This document shows, piece after piece, positions 34,132 through 42,060 of a DNA stretch of 64,000 nt. A program made the translations under genes and the position numbers. Origin of the DNA: Burkholderiales bacterium (lineage in GTDB: Bacteria; Pseudomonadota; Gammaproteobacteria; Burkholderiales; Burkholderiaceae_C); assembly GCA_025358485.1 (NCBI GenBank), contig JANYJJ010000065.1:1-64000 (forward strand), written 5' to 3'. The notes beneath the pieces were generated by a model. The model did no database searches. It saw only the letters and a list, made by a program, of their open reading frames with translations, and had not been told where the DNA came from. How positions within the stretch are numbered: position 1 is the first letter of the stretch; each line of letters starts with the position of its first letter.

Positions 34132-34944
34132 TCAATGCAAGCTGGCTGTCAATCCCACTTGGCGAAAGACCTGTTGAACTGTTTTCACTTCTGGCAGCAC
34201 GTAGACCAAAGCCGATTCATTGGCAAAAGTGGGGCGTATGTGGGTTTCATAAAACGCCACTGGCAAGTTGATGCAACCGTAGGAGATTCTTTTGTCATCA
34301 ACCCGGTTCGACGCCAAGCGCTCCAAGCGGCGTTCGCTGGCCACTTGCGTGACCACTCGGTGCATGGACACCGCGTTGTCGTAGTCAACCCACACCACAT
34401 CTTCGCCGCGCGCGTTGCGACCGCGCTCGGCCACGAAGCGCCCTGCAGGTGTGGTGCGTTGCTCAGGTTTCACGTCGGCGATGGCCAATTTGCCAACGCC
34501 CGGGGCGGTGTCATCACCCACGGCTGACCCCATCAAAGCCGACGAAGCACCGCGCAATTGCGCCAGCGCGTCAAAGACATACACCTTGGCCATTTTTTTG
34601 TCGACGATGACAAAGGCCATGCTGACGTTGTCGCCCGAAGCGGCAATCCAATTGGCCACGCTCACGGCATCTGCTGATGCATGGGTTCCATGAAATTCAG
34701 CCGTCCGACTGACCACTGCTGCGGGTTCGGTGGCCTGTGGTGTCACCGAAGCGCAGCCTGACATCAGCAAAATCGGACACACGACCAACAACACACCGAC
34801 GGCCAGCAAGAAGCCACGCAATGCCCCGGTCAATGAGCCTTCCAATGCAGCGTGAGCCGCAGCCCTTTCGTCGTCGTTGCCGCTGCCGGGGTAATTTTCA
34901 AGACGGACGGTGTGCCCGTCCATCGTGGGTCGCAGATGTCTCAT
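34132..34944 (-). CDS. L,D-transpeptidase (YkuD-like) with membrane anchor
   Basis: 270 residues. A cytosolic head, a hydrophobic segment FLLAVGVLLVVCPILLMSGC with a lipobox-like LMSGC, then the periplasmic domain. VSMHRVVTQ and ISYGCINLPVAFYE carry the His and catalytic Cys of the YkuD fold; the family consensus is S-H-G-C, here S-Y-G-C. It may cross-link peptidoglycan or attach proteins. The start is uncertain because no clear ribosome-binding site is seen. Confidence 0.7.
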   Translation of the reverse strand: MRHLRPTMDGHTVRLENYPGSGNDDERAAAHAALEGSLTGALRGFLLAVGVLLVVCPILLMSGCASVTPQATEPAAVVSRTAEFHGTHASADAVSVANWIAASGDNVSMAFVIVDKKMAKVYVFDALAQLRGASSALMGSAVGDDTAPGVGKLAIADVKPEQRTTPAGRFVAERGRNARGEDVVWVDYDNAVSMHRVVTQVASERRLERLASNRVDDKRISYGCINLPVAFYETHIRPTFANESALVYVLPEVKTVQQVFRQVGLTASLH

Positions 34945-34999
34945 GGCTTATTCAAACTTTGCAAGGTTTGCCGCTCGGCAGGTGCCGAGCAGCACCGCT

Positions 35000-35518
35000 T
35001 CAATTGCGATCGGCGCGTGCAGGTCGCTCACCTTTGCCGTTGGCCATCGCGCTTCTGTCATTGCGCAGCGAAGCGGTGTTGGCAGGCAGTGGTTTGGCGC
35101 GTTGGCTGCTGTAGTCGACCACCGGCTCGGCGACCATCGGCTTCACCATGTTGCTTTCAATGGGCGTCGTGACGGGCGCAGTGGCCATGGCACCCGCTGC
35201 GGTGGGTTCAGTGGGCAGCGGGGTCAACGGCGCAGCACTGAGCGGAGCGCTTGTTGAGGGAATCGTCGATGGGCTCGGCAGCGGCAGCGGCATTGACGGC
35301 AAAGCGGCGGCGGGCTCAGCCACCACGACGGGGACGGCCACGGTCGGCGCCGGCACGGTCGGAACAGTCGCGGTCGGGGTTGAGACCGAAACCGCTGCTG
35401 GTGTCGCTGGAATGGTGGCCGGTGTAGTGGCTGGTGTCGTTTGGGCATACAGCGCGGTCATGCTGCTCATCAACGATGCGGCGGTCAACGCCAAAACCAA
35501 GAATTTAGGTGTGTTCAC
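35000..35518 (-). CDS. Exported Pro/Thr/Ala-rich protein of unknown function
   Basis: 172 residues from GTG 35518, chosen because AGGAGA lies a few bases upstream and the start is followed directly by a signal peptide (NTPKFLVLALTAASLMSSM..ALYAQ). The body is low-complexity TTPATTPATIPATPA and PVPAPT-like repeats without recognisable fold. Probably periplasmic or surface spacer. The shadow frame on the other strand is also open because of the repeats. Confidence 0.55.
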   Translation of the reverse strand: MNTPKFLVLALTAASLMSSMTALYAQTTPATTPATIPATPAAVSVSTPTATVPTVPAPTVAVPVVVAEPAAALPSMPLPLPSPSTIPSTSAPLSAAPLTPLPTEPTAAGAMATAPVTTPIESNMVKPMVAEPVVDYSSQRAKPLPANTASLRNDRSAMANGKGERPARADRN

Positions 35519-35896
35519 AAGAATCTCCTGAAGCAGAAAAAGAAATGTCCACCGGAACGAAACATCCGAAGGAGACAACTCGAAGACTAGGCCGCTTGCC
35601 CTGCTTCAGGTGCGCTGTGGTCGTTAACGTGTGTAGCAAAAAGCGACACGCCGGCGGGGCAGAAAGGCGGCGATGCCCGTGTCTGGCGGCTCAAGCTGCG
35701 TACAGGGCAAGGGCCGCTCAGACGGGCTGTTACAGGCACGGAACTCGATTTTTTCACGGATTCAGCGCTCAAGTTTCAGCGCTGGCTGACATGACAGTCT
35801 CGTTACACCGCCTCACCATTCGAGTTGGTGATCTGGCGTTTGGCTAGGAAGCAATCAGGCGCGGCCGCGCAAAAGGCTCAGCGCGCCCTCAATCTT
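35519..35896. other. 378-bp spacer without a gene
   Basis: No ORF with coding character, RNA gene or clear terminator was seen. It holds the promoter of the Pro/Thr/Ala-rich gene on its left side and the 3' end of the HupE gene on its right. Confidence 0.5.
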
Positions 35897-37090
35897 TCAA
35901 AATGGCAACAACTTCAAGTTAAACAGCCGTTCCGCCAGCCACACCGCTGCCAGTGCAGCAATCAAAAGCGAGCCCACGACGCGCACGCCTTGGCTGTAAA
36001 ACTTGGTGCGACGCATGGCGAAGGTGAGCGGCAAAAACACCGCCACGATGGCAAGCTGGCCGCATTCCACGCCAACGTTGAAGCCCACCAGCGCGAGCGC
36101 CAACGCTTGTTGCGGCAGCCCCAGGTCGGCCAAAACGCTGGCAAAACCAAAGCCGTGGATCAGGCCAAACGCAAACGCCACGGCCCAGCGGCGGCCTTGA
36201 AACATCGGGAAGACGTTGTTCAGCGCGGCCAACACCACCGACGCTGCGATGGCCGACTCAACCACGCGCGATGGCAGCGTCACGTAGCCCAGCGTGGCCA
36301 GCGACAAGGTGATGGAGTGCGCCACCGTGAAGGCGGTGACGATGCGAAGTACGTCGAAAAACGCGTCTTTGAAACGCGCGGCTGGCAACCACTTGGCGAC
36401 GGGCTTGGGTTGCCAAATCAACACGGCTGGCAACAGCAGCGACAACAAAAACAAGATGTGGTCAAAGCCGATCCAGATGTGCCAAATGCCTTCTTGCGCG
36501 TAGTCCAAAAACTGACGCCAGCGGCTGGTCTCGGCCAACACAAAACTTTGCTGCGGGGCTTGCGGGCCGAGCACGGCGGTGCGGGTTGTTGCTTCTTTCC
36601 CGCTGCCCGTGCTCAGGCTGAGCAGGCCACGGTGTTGGGGATCGATGTCGGCGAACAGGCGGTAGTCCACTTTGATGCCGCTGAGTGTGCCTTTCGCGTT
36701 GGGGCAGGTGAATTGCAGCGGCATCACGGTGTAGGCACCGTCGGTGTGGCCGTCGATGGCTTGCGGGCCAATTTGCAAAGTGCAGGCGCTGCCGTCGGGC
36801 GTGGCGGCGTCAACGGCTTTGACGCTGAGGCGGGCTTGAGCAAAAGCGGCGATGTCGGCGTGGCGGGCGCGCACCTCGCCCCAGGTGATGTCGCCGTCGC
36901 CGTTGGCGTCCAAGCCCAGCGCGAAGTCGAGGTCGCGCAGGGCGATGTCCCACTGACCTGTGACGGAGCTGCCGTTGACGGTGAGCGTCAGATAGCTGTC
37001 GGAAGGTTTGTGCGCTTCAACAGGCGATGTCAACACGCTGAGTGCAAGGGCAAGGCAAACCCAAAGTGCGCGAATCGGGGCGCGCATCAT
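35897..37090 (-). CDS. HupE/UreJ-family membrane protein with exported N-terminal domain
   Basis: 397 residues from ATG 37090, overlapping the TPR gene stop. Signal peptide (ALWVCLALALSVLTSPVEA), then an extracytoplasmic domain of about 170 residues with an EF-hand-like loop DANGDGDITWGEV near 75. The C-terminal half has about six helices with HIWIGFDHILFLLSLLLPA and FAFGLIHGFGFASVLADLGL, the HupE/UreJ_2 His-rich motifs. The family is linked to nickel/cobalt or other metal transport; metal not known here. Confidence 0.8.
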   Translation of the reverse strand: MMRAPIRALWVCLALALSVLTSPVEAHKPSDSYLTLTVNGSSVTGQWDIALRDLDFALGLDANGDGDITWGEVRARHADIAAFAQARLSVKAVDAATPDGSACTLQIGPQAIDGHTDGAYTVMPLQFTCPNAKGTLSGIKVDYRLFADIDPQHRGLLSLSTGSGKEATTRTAVLGPQAPQQSFVLAETSRWRQFLDYAQEGIWHIWIGFDHILFLLSLLLPAVLIWQPKPVAKWLPAARFKDAFFDVLRIVTAFTVAHSITLSLATLGYVTLPSRVVESAIAASVVLAALNNVFPMFQGRRWAVAFAFGLIHGFGFASVLADLGLPQQALALALVGFNVGVECGQLAIVAVFLPLTFAMRRTKFYSQGVRVVGSLLIAALAAVWLAERLFNLKLLPF

Positions 37091-38307
37091 GACTTCGCTC
37101 CAGCTGTTGCGGTCAGTTGGGTGGCCAGTTTTTTCAGCGCCATGCTGTCGATGCCCGACTTCGCCATCCACTGCAAAACAGGCTCGGCGGCTGCGGGTTG
37201 TTTGGCGGCGATGGCGGCCTCTAGCAAGATGCGCGCGTCGGCGGGCTCGCGCTGTTCGGCAAAGTTTTCAATCGCCAATTTGAGTGCGTTGGCCACGCCC
37301 GCCGGGACTGCAAGCGACCGCACATAGCGCGACTCTTCTTTGCGGTGGGTGGTGTCGCCGCGCAACCGCGCCGCGTCAAACCGCGCACCCAATTCGCGCG
37401 CCAAGGCGGCAGCGTCTGGCGTGCCCAAGGCTTGCGCCGCCAAAGCTTGTCGCAGCAACAACACGTCGGCGCGGCCGCGGTCTTTCAGCAAAGCGGGGAC
37501 TTCGGCGGCGCGGCCTTGGTCGAGCAAAAAGTCGGCGTAGGCGGCTTGCAGATAAATGTCATTGATGTTCAGCGCCACGGCTTCGCGGAAAGCCGCTTCG
37601 GCTTCGGCGTAGGCACCGCGCCGCTCTTCGGTTTCTGCCAAACGCGTGAGCACCCACAAGCGCTGCTCGGCCTTCGCTTTGGGCACGCTGGTCGAGGTTG
37701 TGGTGGCCACTTGCAAGGCCTTGCGCAGCGCCGCGGCGGCCTCGGCGGTGCGGCCGGTCGTGGCGTCCACTTGTGCGGCGCAGGCTGACGCGATGAGCGC
37801 AGATGTCAGCGGTGCCAAAGCTTCGCAACTTTGCCTGGCTTGCAGGTAATTGGCCTGCACCATGTGGATGGCGGCGCGCCATGACCAGGCTTCGGCGTTG
37901 CGCGGGTCGCTTGCCAACGCGCCGTCCAAGTCAAGCAAAGACTCGTCGAAGCGGTGGTCAAACTGACGCAGGATGGCGCGCAGAACGCGCACATCATTCG
38001 GCGGTGCGGGCAGCGTCCACCACGGTGCCAACGCGGCTTGCGCGTAGCCGATGTAGCGCGGATCGCCCTCAGCCGCCACAGCGTTGAAATAGGCGCGCGC
38101 CAAGTTGACCGAAGCCGCCACATCCTGCGGTTTGCTGCGCCAAACAGTGCGCAGCTCTTGCAATTCGCGTGCGCGCAGGTCGGTGCTGCGCGAAGGCAAA
38201 CGCTCCAGCACTTGGGCGTCTGATGTCGGAACGAAGGGTGCAGCGACGGCCACGGCGTGGCACAGCGCGGTCAGCAAAAAAATAGCGAAATAAAGGGGTG
38301 AGCGCAT
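37087..38307 (-). CDS. Exported TPR-repeat protein
   Basis: 406 residues from ATG 38307. Signal peptide (SPLYFAIFLLTALCHAVAVAA), then Ala-rich helical repeats of TPR type, clearest at AAYFRAVALNI-like AYAEAEAAFREAVALNINDI near 245. The next gene (HupE-like) overlaps by four bases, and TPR-HupE pairs are likely partners in the envelope. No catalytic motif. Confidence 0.75.
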   Translation of the reverse strand: MRSPLYFAIFLLTALCHAVAVAAPFVPTSDAQVLERLPSRSTDLRARELQELRTVWRSKPQDVAASVNLARAYFNAVAAEGDPRYIGYAQAALAPWWTLPAPPNDVRVLRAILRQFDHRFDESLLDLDGALASDPRNAEAWSWRAAIHMVQANYLQARQSCEALAPLTSALIASACAAQVDATTGRTAEAAAALRKALQVATTTSTSVPKAKAEQRLWVLTRLAETEERRGAYAEAEAAFREAVALNINDIYLQAAYADFLLDQGRAAEVPALLKDRGRADVLLLRQALAAQALGTPDAAALARELGARFDAARLRGDTTHRKEESRYVRSLAVPAGVANALKLAIENFAEQREPADARILLEAAIAAKQPAAAEPVLQWMAKSGIDSMALKKLATQLTATAGAKS

Positions 38308-38342
38308 GGTGATGAAGATCGTGAAGGGCAAATGGTAGTGTC

Positions 38343-38382
38343 CAAATTCGAATCAGCAGTTCCTGTCAACGGATCGAATTTG
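38343..38382. promoter_or_regulatory. 9-bp perfect inverted repeat in a divergent spacer
   Basis: CAAATTCGA ... TCGAATTTG with 22 nt between, between the TPR gene (leftward) and the first small Ala/Lys/His-rich gene (rightward). Candidate operator for one or both; no family assigned. Confidence 0.35.
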
Positions 38383-38557
38383 ACCGACGTTATCGAGGTG
38401 TCGCGACGGATGAAGGCCAGTTGTGTGGAGCAAAAGTTGAGGGCCACCACGTTGTGCGATGTCAGATCAAAAAGACGCAGATAAAGCGCAGGTACTGAAG
38501 AGTCTCAAAGCTCGATTCGTTATTTTTTATTTGCAACTTTTTTTGAAAGCATTCGAC

Positions 38558-38800
38558 ATGAACAAATCACTGAAATCTTCCCTCGCTGCTGCTTTGGTCA
38601 TCGCCGCATCGGCATTTGCCCTGAACGCACAAGCCGCTTCGCATGCAGCTGCTGCTCCTGCCGCCGCAGCCAGTGGTGCCAAACACGCCAAGGGTCACGC
38701 GAGTGGCGCGAAGCACGCCAAAGACCATGCCAGCGGTGCCAAGCACAGCGGCAAGGCAGCGTCAAAACCAGAAATGAAGAAAGAAGAAGCCAAGAAGTAA
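38558..38800 (+). CDS. Small exported Ala/Lys/His-rich protein (acid-shock-protein-like)
   Basis: 80 residues from ATG 38558. Signal peptide MNKSLKSSLAAALVIAASAF..NAQA, then ASHAAAAPAAAASG and a 10-residue repeat (ASGAKHAKGH, ASGAKHAKDH, ASGAKHSGK), basic end KKEEAKK. Composition recalls the Asr acid shock protein of enterobacteria: disordered, basic, periplasmic. Homology is not claimed. His/Lys repeats could bind metal or buffer protons. A second related gene follows 261 bp downstream. Confidence 0.6.
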   Translation: MNKSLKSSLAAALVIAASAFALNAQAASHAAAAPAAAASGAKHAKGHASGAKHAKDHASGAKHSGKAASKPEMKKEEAKK

Positions 38801-39061
38801 TTTCGGCAATACGGAAGCCTGGCTTCGGGTTTTCACGGAGGGCGGCGGCAGTGCCGCAGCGTTTTTTACGAAATAGACGCAAATTAGCAAAGATTCTTGT
38901 CAACGAATGCGCAAAGAAGCGCGTTGTGGCTCCAAGGCTGGCGTGAAGGGGACGGTTTTAGTCACCTCCGCGACGCGACAGGCCGAGATCAACTGCAGAT
39001 TTTTGGTCAGCATTTGTTTGGTTCTTTTTGTCCCTGTCTTATTAACTTGAAAGTCATCACC

Positions 39062-39268
39062 ATGAACAAAATCCTCAGCGCCCTCCTCGTTGCCGCCATC
39101 GCTTCTTTTGGCGTGAGCGCTCAAGCCGCTTCGCACGCTGCTGCTGCTCCTGCTGCCGCTGCTGCTCCCGCTGCCAAGCCAGCTGCTGACGCCGCAATGT
39201 CGGCAAAAATGACCAAGAAAGCCAAGAAAGCAAAGCGTTCGATGAAGAAAAAAGCAGCAGCTAAGTAA
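39062..39268 (+). CDS. Small exported Ala/Lys-rich protein, paralogue of the preceding gene
   Basis: 68 residues from ATG 39062. Signal peptide MNKILSALLVAAIASFGVSAQA, then ASHAAAAPAAAAAPAAKP (near-identical to the neighbour) and a lysine-rich end KKAKKAKRSMKKKAAAK. No His repeat. It ends before a strong bidirectional terminator. The two genes look like a tandem duplication that diverged in the tail. Confidence 0.6.
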   Translation: MNKILSALLVAAIASFGVSAQAASHAAAAPAAAAAPAAKPAADAAMSAKMTKKAKKAKRSMKKKAAAK

Positions 39269-39310
39269 TTAGCAGCCGCATTGACGCCACGTTCACACTG
39301 GCGCCTCAAT

Positions 39311-39341
39311 AAAAAAACAGGTGCCTCGCACCTGTTTTTTT
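39311..39341. terminator. Bidirectional rho-independent terminator
   Basis: AAAAAAACAGGTGC-ctc-GCACCTGTTTTTTTT: perfect stem with A and T runs on both sides, between two convergent genes (small Ala/Lys-rich protein and LysR regulator). Confidence 0.93.
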
Positions 39342-39354
39342 TCGCCTGGAGCTT

Positions 39355-40260
39355 TCACTCTGGCGACGTTCCCAGAACCTCGGCCTCGGGTCGCTGCATC
39401 AAGGTTTTCAGCAACGCCGGCTCAAAGTGCCGTTGCACCGTGATCGCATAAAAATTCTCGTGCAAGTGCGGCACCACGCAGTACTCGACCAAGCGTCGGT
39501 CGCGCAGCTCGTCTTGCACCACCACGGTGGGCAACAGCGCGACGCTGTTGGAGTCGCGGGCCAGCAGTCGCAGCAAAGCCATGTCGTCCACCTCGGCCAG
39601 CAAGTGATAGCGGATGCCGCGCTGCTCGCACATCAAATCGAACGCGGTGCGGATGTCGTTGTCGCGCCCCGGCAGCAGCAAAGGCACCTCGGCCAAATCT
39701 TCGGGAAACCGAAAAGCCTTGCGCCTGCCGCGCGGCTGGCCCACCAAACTCACCGGTTGCCGCGCCACGCGCCTGCAGCGCCAAGGGTTTTCAGCGTCGC
39801 TGTGAACTTTGCGGTTTGACAGCACCAAGTCCAGCGTGTGAATGCGCAAGCGGCCAAGCAAATCGTCCAAGCTGCCTGACTGCAACACCAACTCCACGTC
39901 GCTGCGCGTCAGCAGCGGTTTGACAAAGTTCTCCTGGAAATTGCGCGACAGGGTCGCCACGCCGCCGATGCGCAGCACTTCGCGCTCGCGCCGCTTTCCG
40001 TCGCGCAGCAACGCCAGCAGTTCGCTGCCTGACGCGAATATCGAATCGGCGTAGCTCAAGGCCATGCGCCCGGCCTCTGTCAGTTGCAGGCCGCGGCCCT
40101 CGCGCGTGAACAAGGGTCGGCCCAATTGAGCTTCAAGCTGCTTGATCTGCGTGGACAGCGCCGATTGCGACACATGCAGTTGCTGCGCCGCGCGCGTCAA
40201 GTTGCCTTCTTTGGCCACCGCCCAAAAGTAATGCAAGTGGTGAAAGTTCAGTCGCGACAT
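39355..40260 (-). CDS. LysR-type transcriptional regulator, divergent from dabBA
   Basis: 301 residues from ATG 40260 (MSRLNFHHLHYFWAVAKEGN). HTH at 14-40: LTRAAQQLHVSQSALSTQIKQLEAQLGRPLF. The C-terminal part is an effector domain related to NhaR/CbbR-like regulators. The 123-bp spacer to dabB is AT-rich and likely holds the shared promoter and operator. Control of bicarbonate/CO2 uptake is inferred from the divergent arrangement. Confidence 0.85.
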   Translation of the reverse strand: MSRLNFHHLHYFWAVAKEGNLTRAAQQLHVSQSALSTQIKQLEAQLGRPLFTREGRGLQLTEAGRMALSYADSIFASGSELLALLRDGKRREREVLRIGGVATLSRNFQENFVKPLLTRSDVELVLQSGSLDDLLGRLRIHTLDLVLSNRKVHSDAENPWRCRRVARQPVSLVGQPRGRRKAFRFPEDLAEVPLLLPGRDNDIRTAFDLMCEQRGIRYHLLAEVDDMALLRLLARDSNSVALLPTVVVQDELRDRRLVEYCVVPHLHENFYAITVQRHFEPALLKTLMQRPEAEVLGTSPE

Positions 40261-40383
40261 GCTGACTCCATTGCTGATTCCATTCGTTCCGTATTTCAGG
40301 ACAATCTCTAGCGTTATATGAATTTTACAGAATGACAACTTTCTTCCACAGTCGCGTCATCGGAACTTTGTGATGGAACGACT

Positions 40384-42060
40384 TTGAACGCAGATTGGAT
40401 GCTTGGCTTGACTCAACAAGCCTCGGGCTGGGGCGCCGGGGTGAGCACTGGCGCGCGCATGACTTGCTTGCTGTTGGTGCCCTTGTTGTACGGCGCCTCG
40501 GCCCTGTTGGCTACTTCGCCAGGGGCGTCCCAAGACCACAAGCGAGAGCAAACCGCACGCGGCTGGGATTGGGCTGAACGCGGTGCCGTCGCAGCCCTGG
40601 TGATGGCGACGTTGTCGATGTTGCTTTTGTTGTGGGCGGGCCGCCCGTTGAACGTGGCGGGGGGCTTGTTCACTGCCGACGCCTTGGGCTGCACCGTGTT
40701 GTTGCTGGTGAGCTTCATCGGTTGGGTCATCGTGCGCTATTCGCGAACTTGTCTACTGGGCGAAGTGAATCAAGCGCGCTTTCGGGGATGGCTGATGCTC
40801 ACGCTGGCCACCGTCAGCCTGGTGGTCATCAGCAACCATTTGGCCGTGTTGGCGGTGGCTTGGTTTGCCACCAGCGTCGCGCTGCACCAGTTGCTGGTTT
40901 TTTACGGCAACCGCCGCCCGGCTTTGGTGGCAGCACACAAAAAGTTCTTGGCCAGCCGCTTGGCCGATTTGTTTTTGGCCGCTGCGGTGGTGTTGATTGC
41001 CAGCACCCAGCACACGCTTTTCATCGATCAAATTGGCGCGCGCGCTCAAGCTCTGGCAGCGGTCGGCGGATTGCCGTGGTCACTGCAAATGGCCACCGTG
41101 CTGATTGTTTTGGCGGCCCTTTTGAAGTGCGCTCAGTTGCCGGTTCACGGCTGGTTGATTCAGGTCATGGAAGCACCCACACCCGTGTCCGCGTTGCTGC
41201 ATGCCGGTGTGGTGAACCTGGGCGGCTTTGTGCTGATGCGGCTTGGCGGCTTGCTGTCTGAAGTGCCCGCCGCGCAAACGCTGTTGGTGGTGGTGGGCAG
41301 CACCACCGCAGTGTTGGCGGCGCTGGTGATGATGACGCGCATCAGCGTCAAGGTGATGCTGGCGTGGTCAACCTGCGCGCAAATGGGCTTCATGTTGATG
41401 CAATGCGGCTTGGGTGCTTATGAGCTGGCGCTGCTGCATTTGGTGGGCCATTCTTTGTACAAAGCGCATGCCTTTTTGGGTGCAGGCGGCGCGGTGGAGC
41501 AAGCGCGCTTGCAGCGCTTGTCTGGCCCTGGCGTTGCATCAAGCGCCGGTGCTGCACTGTTGAGTGCGGCCGTGGGCCTGGTGCTGTCGGCCGCCGCTGT
41601 GGCCGGTGCAGCGTGGGTGTGGAACGCGCCCTTGATGCAAGAACCTGTCCTGTGGGTGTTGACCTTTGTGGTGTGTTTGGCCTTGGTGCCGCTGCTCAGC
41701 AATCGCGCGCTGCGGGTGGGCGGCTGGGGGCCTGTGCTGTTGATGATCGCCAGCTTTGCAGTCGCCTCGCTTTACTTCGCTTTGCACCATGTGGCCTTGG
41801 CATGGTTGGGGACCGCCGCGCCGCCGCAGGGCGATCAACCGGCTCTGTGGTTGTGGGTGGTGTTCAGCTTTGGGGTGCTGTTTGTGCTGCAAAGCTGGAT
41901 ACGCAGCCAACCGCAAAGTCTCCTGTCACGCCGCCTCTACCCTTGGTTTTATGCCGGCTTGTACTTGGATGAATGGTTCACGCGCTTGAGCTTTCGGGTG
42001 TGGCCGGTTCGCTTGGGTGCCTCAGCTTCTGTGCCCGTCGTTGCTTCGAAAGGCTTTTGA
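40384..42060 (+). CDS. dabB: DabB, proton-conducting membrane subunit of inorganic carbon uptake
   Basis: 558 residues from TTG 40384 (ATG 40399 is an alternative), about 13-14 helices. It belongs to the complex I antiporter-like family (NuoL/MrpA): LVVISNHLAVLAVAWFATS near 143, HGWLIQVMEAPTPVSALLHAGVVNLGGF near 255 with conserved Lys/His of the proton channel, LLHLVGHSLYKAHAFLGAG near 355. Without other Nuo or Mrp genes and with dabA overlapping its stop (TGATG), it is the cation-coupled partner of DabA. Confidence 0.85.
   Translation: MNADWMLGLTQQASGWGAGVSTGARMTCLLLVPLLYGASALLATSPGASQDHKREQTARGWDWAERGAVAALVMATLSMLLLLWAGRPLNVAGGLFTADALGCTVLLLVSFIGWVIVRYSRTCLLGEVNQARFRGWLMLTLATVSLVVISNHLAVLAVAWFATSVALHQLLVFYGNRRPALVAAHKKFLASRLADLFLAAAVVLIASTQHTLFIDQIGARAQALAAVGGLPWSLQMATVLIVLAALLKCAQLPVHGWLIQVMEAPTPVSALLHAGVVNLGGFVLMRLGGLLSEVPAAQTLLVVVGSTTAVLAALVMMTRISVKVMLAWSTCAQMGFMLMQCGLGAYELALLHLVGHSLYKAHAFLGAGGAVEQARLQRLSGPGVASSAGAALLSAAVGLVLSAAAVAGAAWVWNAPLMQEPVLWVLTFVVCLALVPLLSNRALRVGGWGPVLLMIASFAVASLYFALHHVALAWLGTAAPPQGDQPALWLWVVFSFGVLFVLQSWIRSQPQSLLSRRLYPWFYAGLYLDEWFTRLSFRVWPVRLGASASVPVVASKGF

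Noticed and set aside
35825-37327. Long + strand frame of 500 codons
   Set aside because: Antisense to the HupE and TPR genes, which have signal peptides, helices and coupled starts; the shadow is Arg/Gln/His-rich without motifs.
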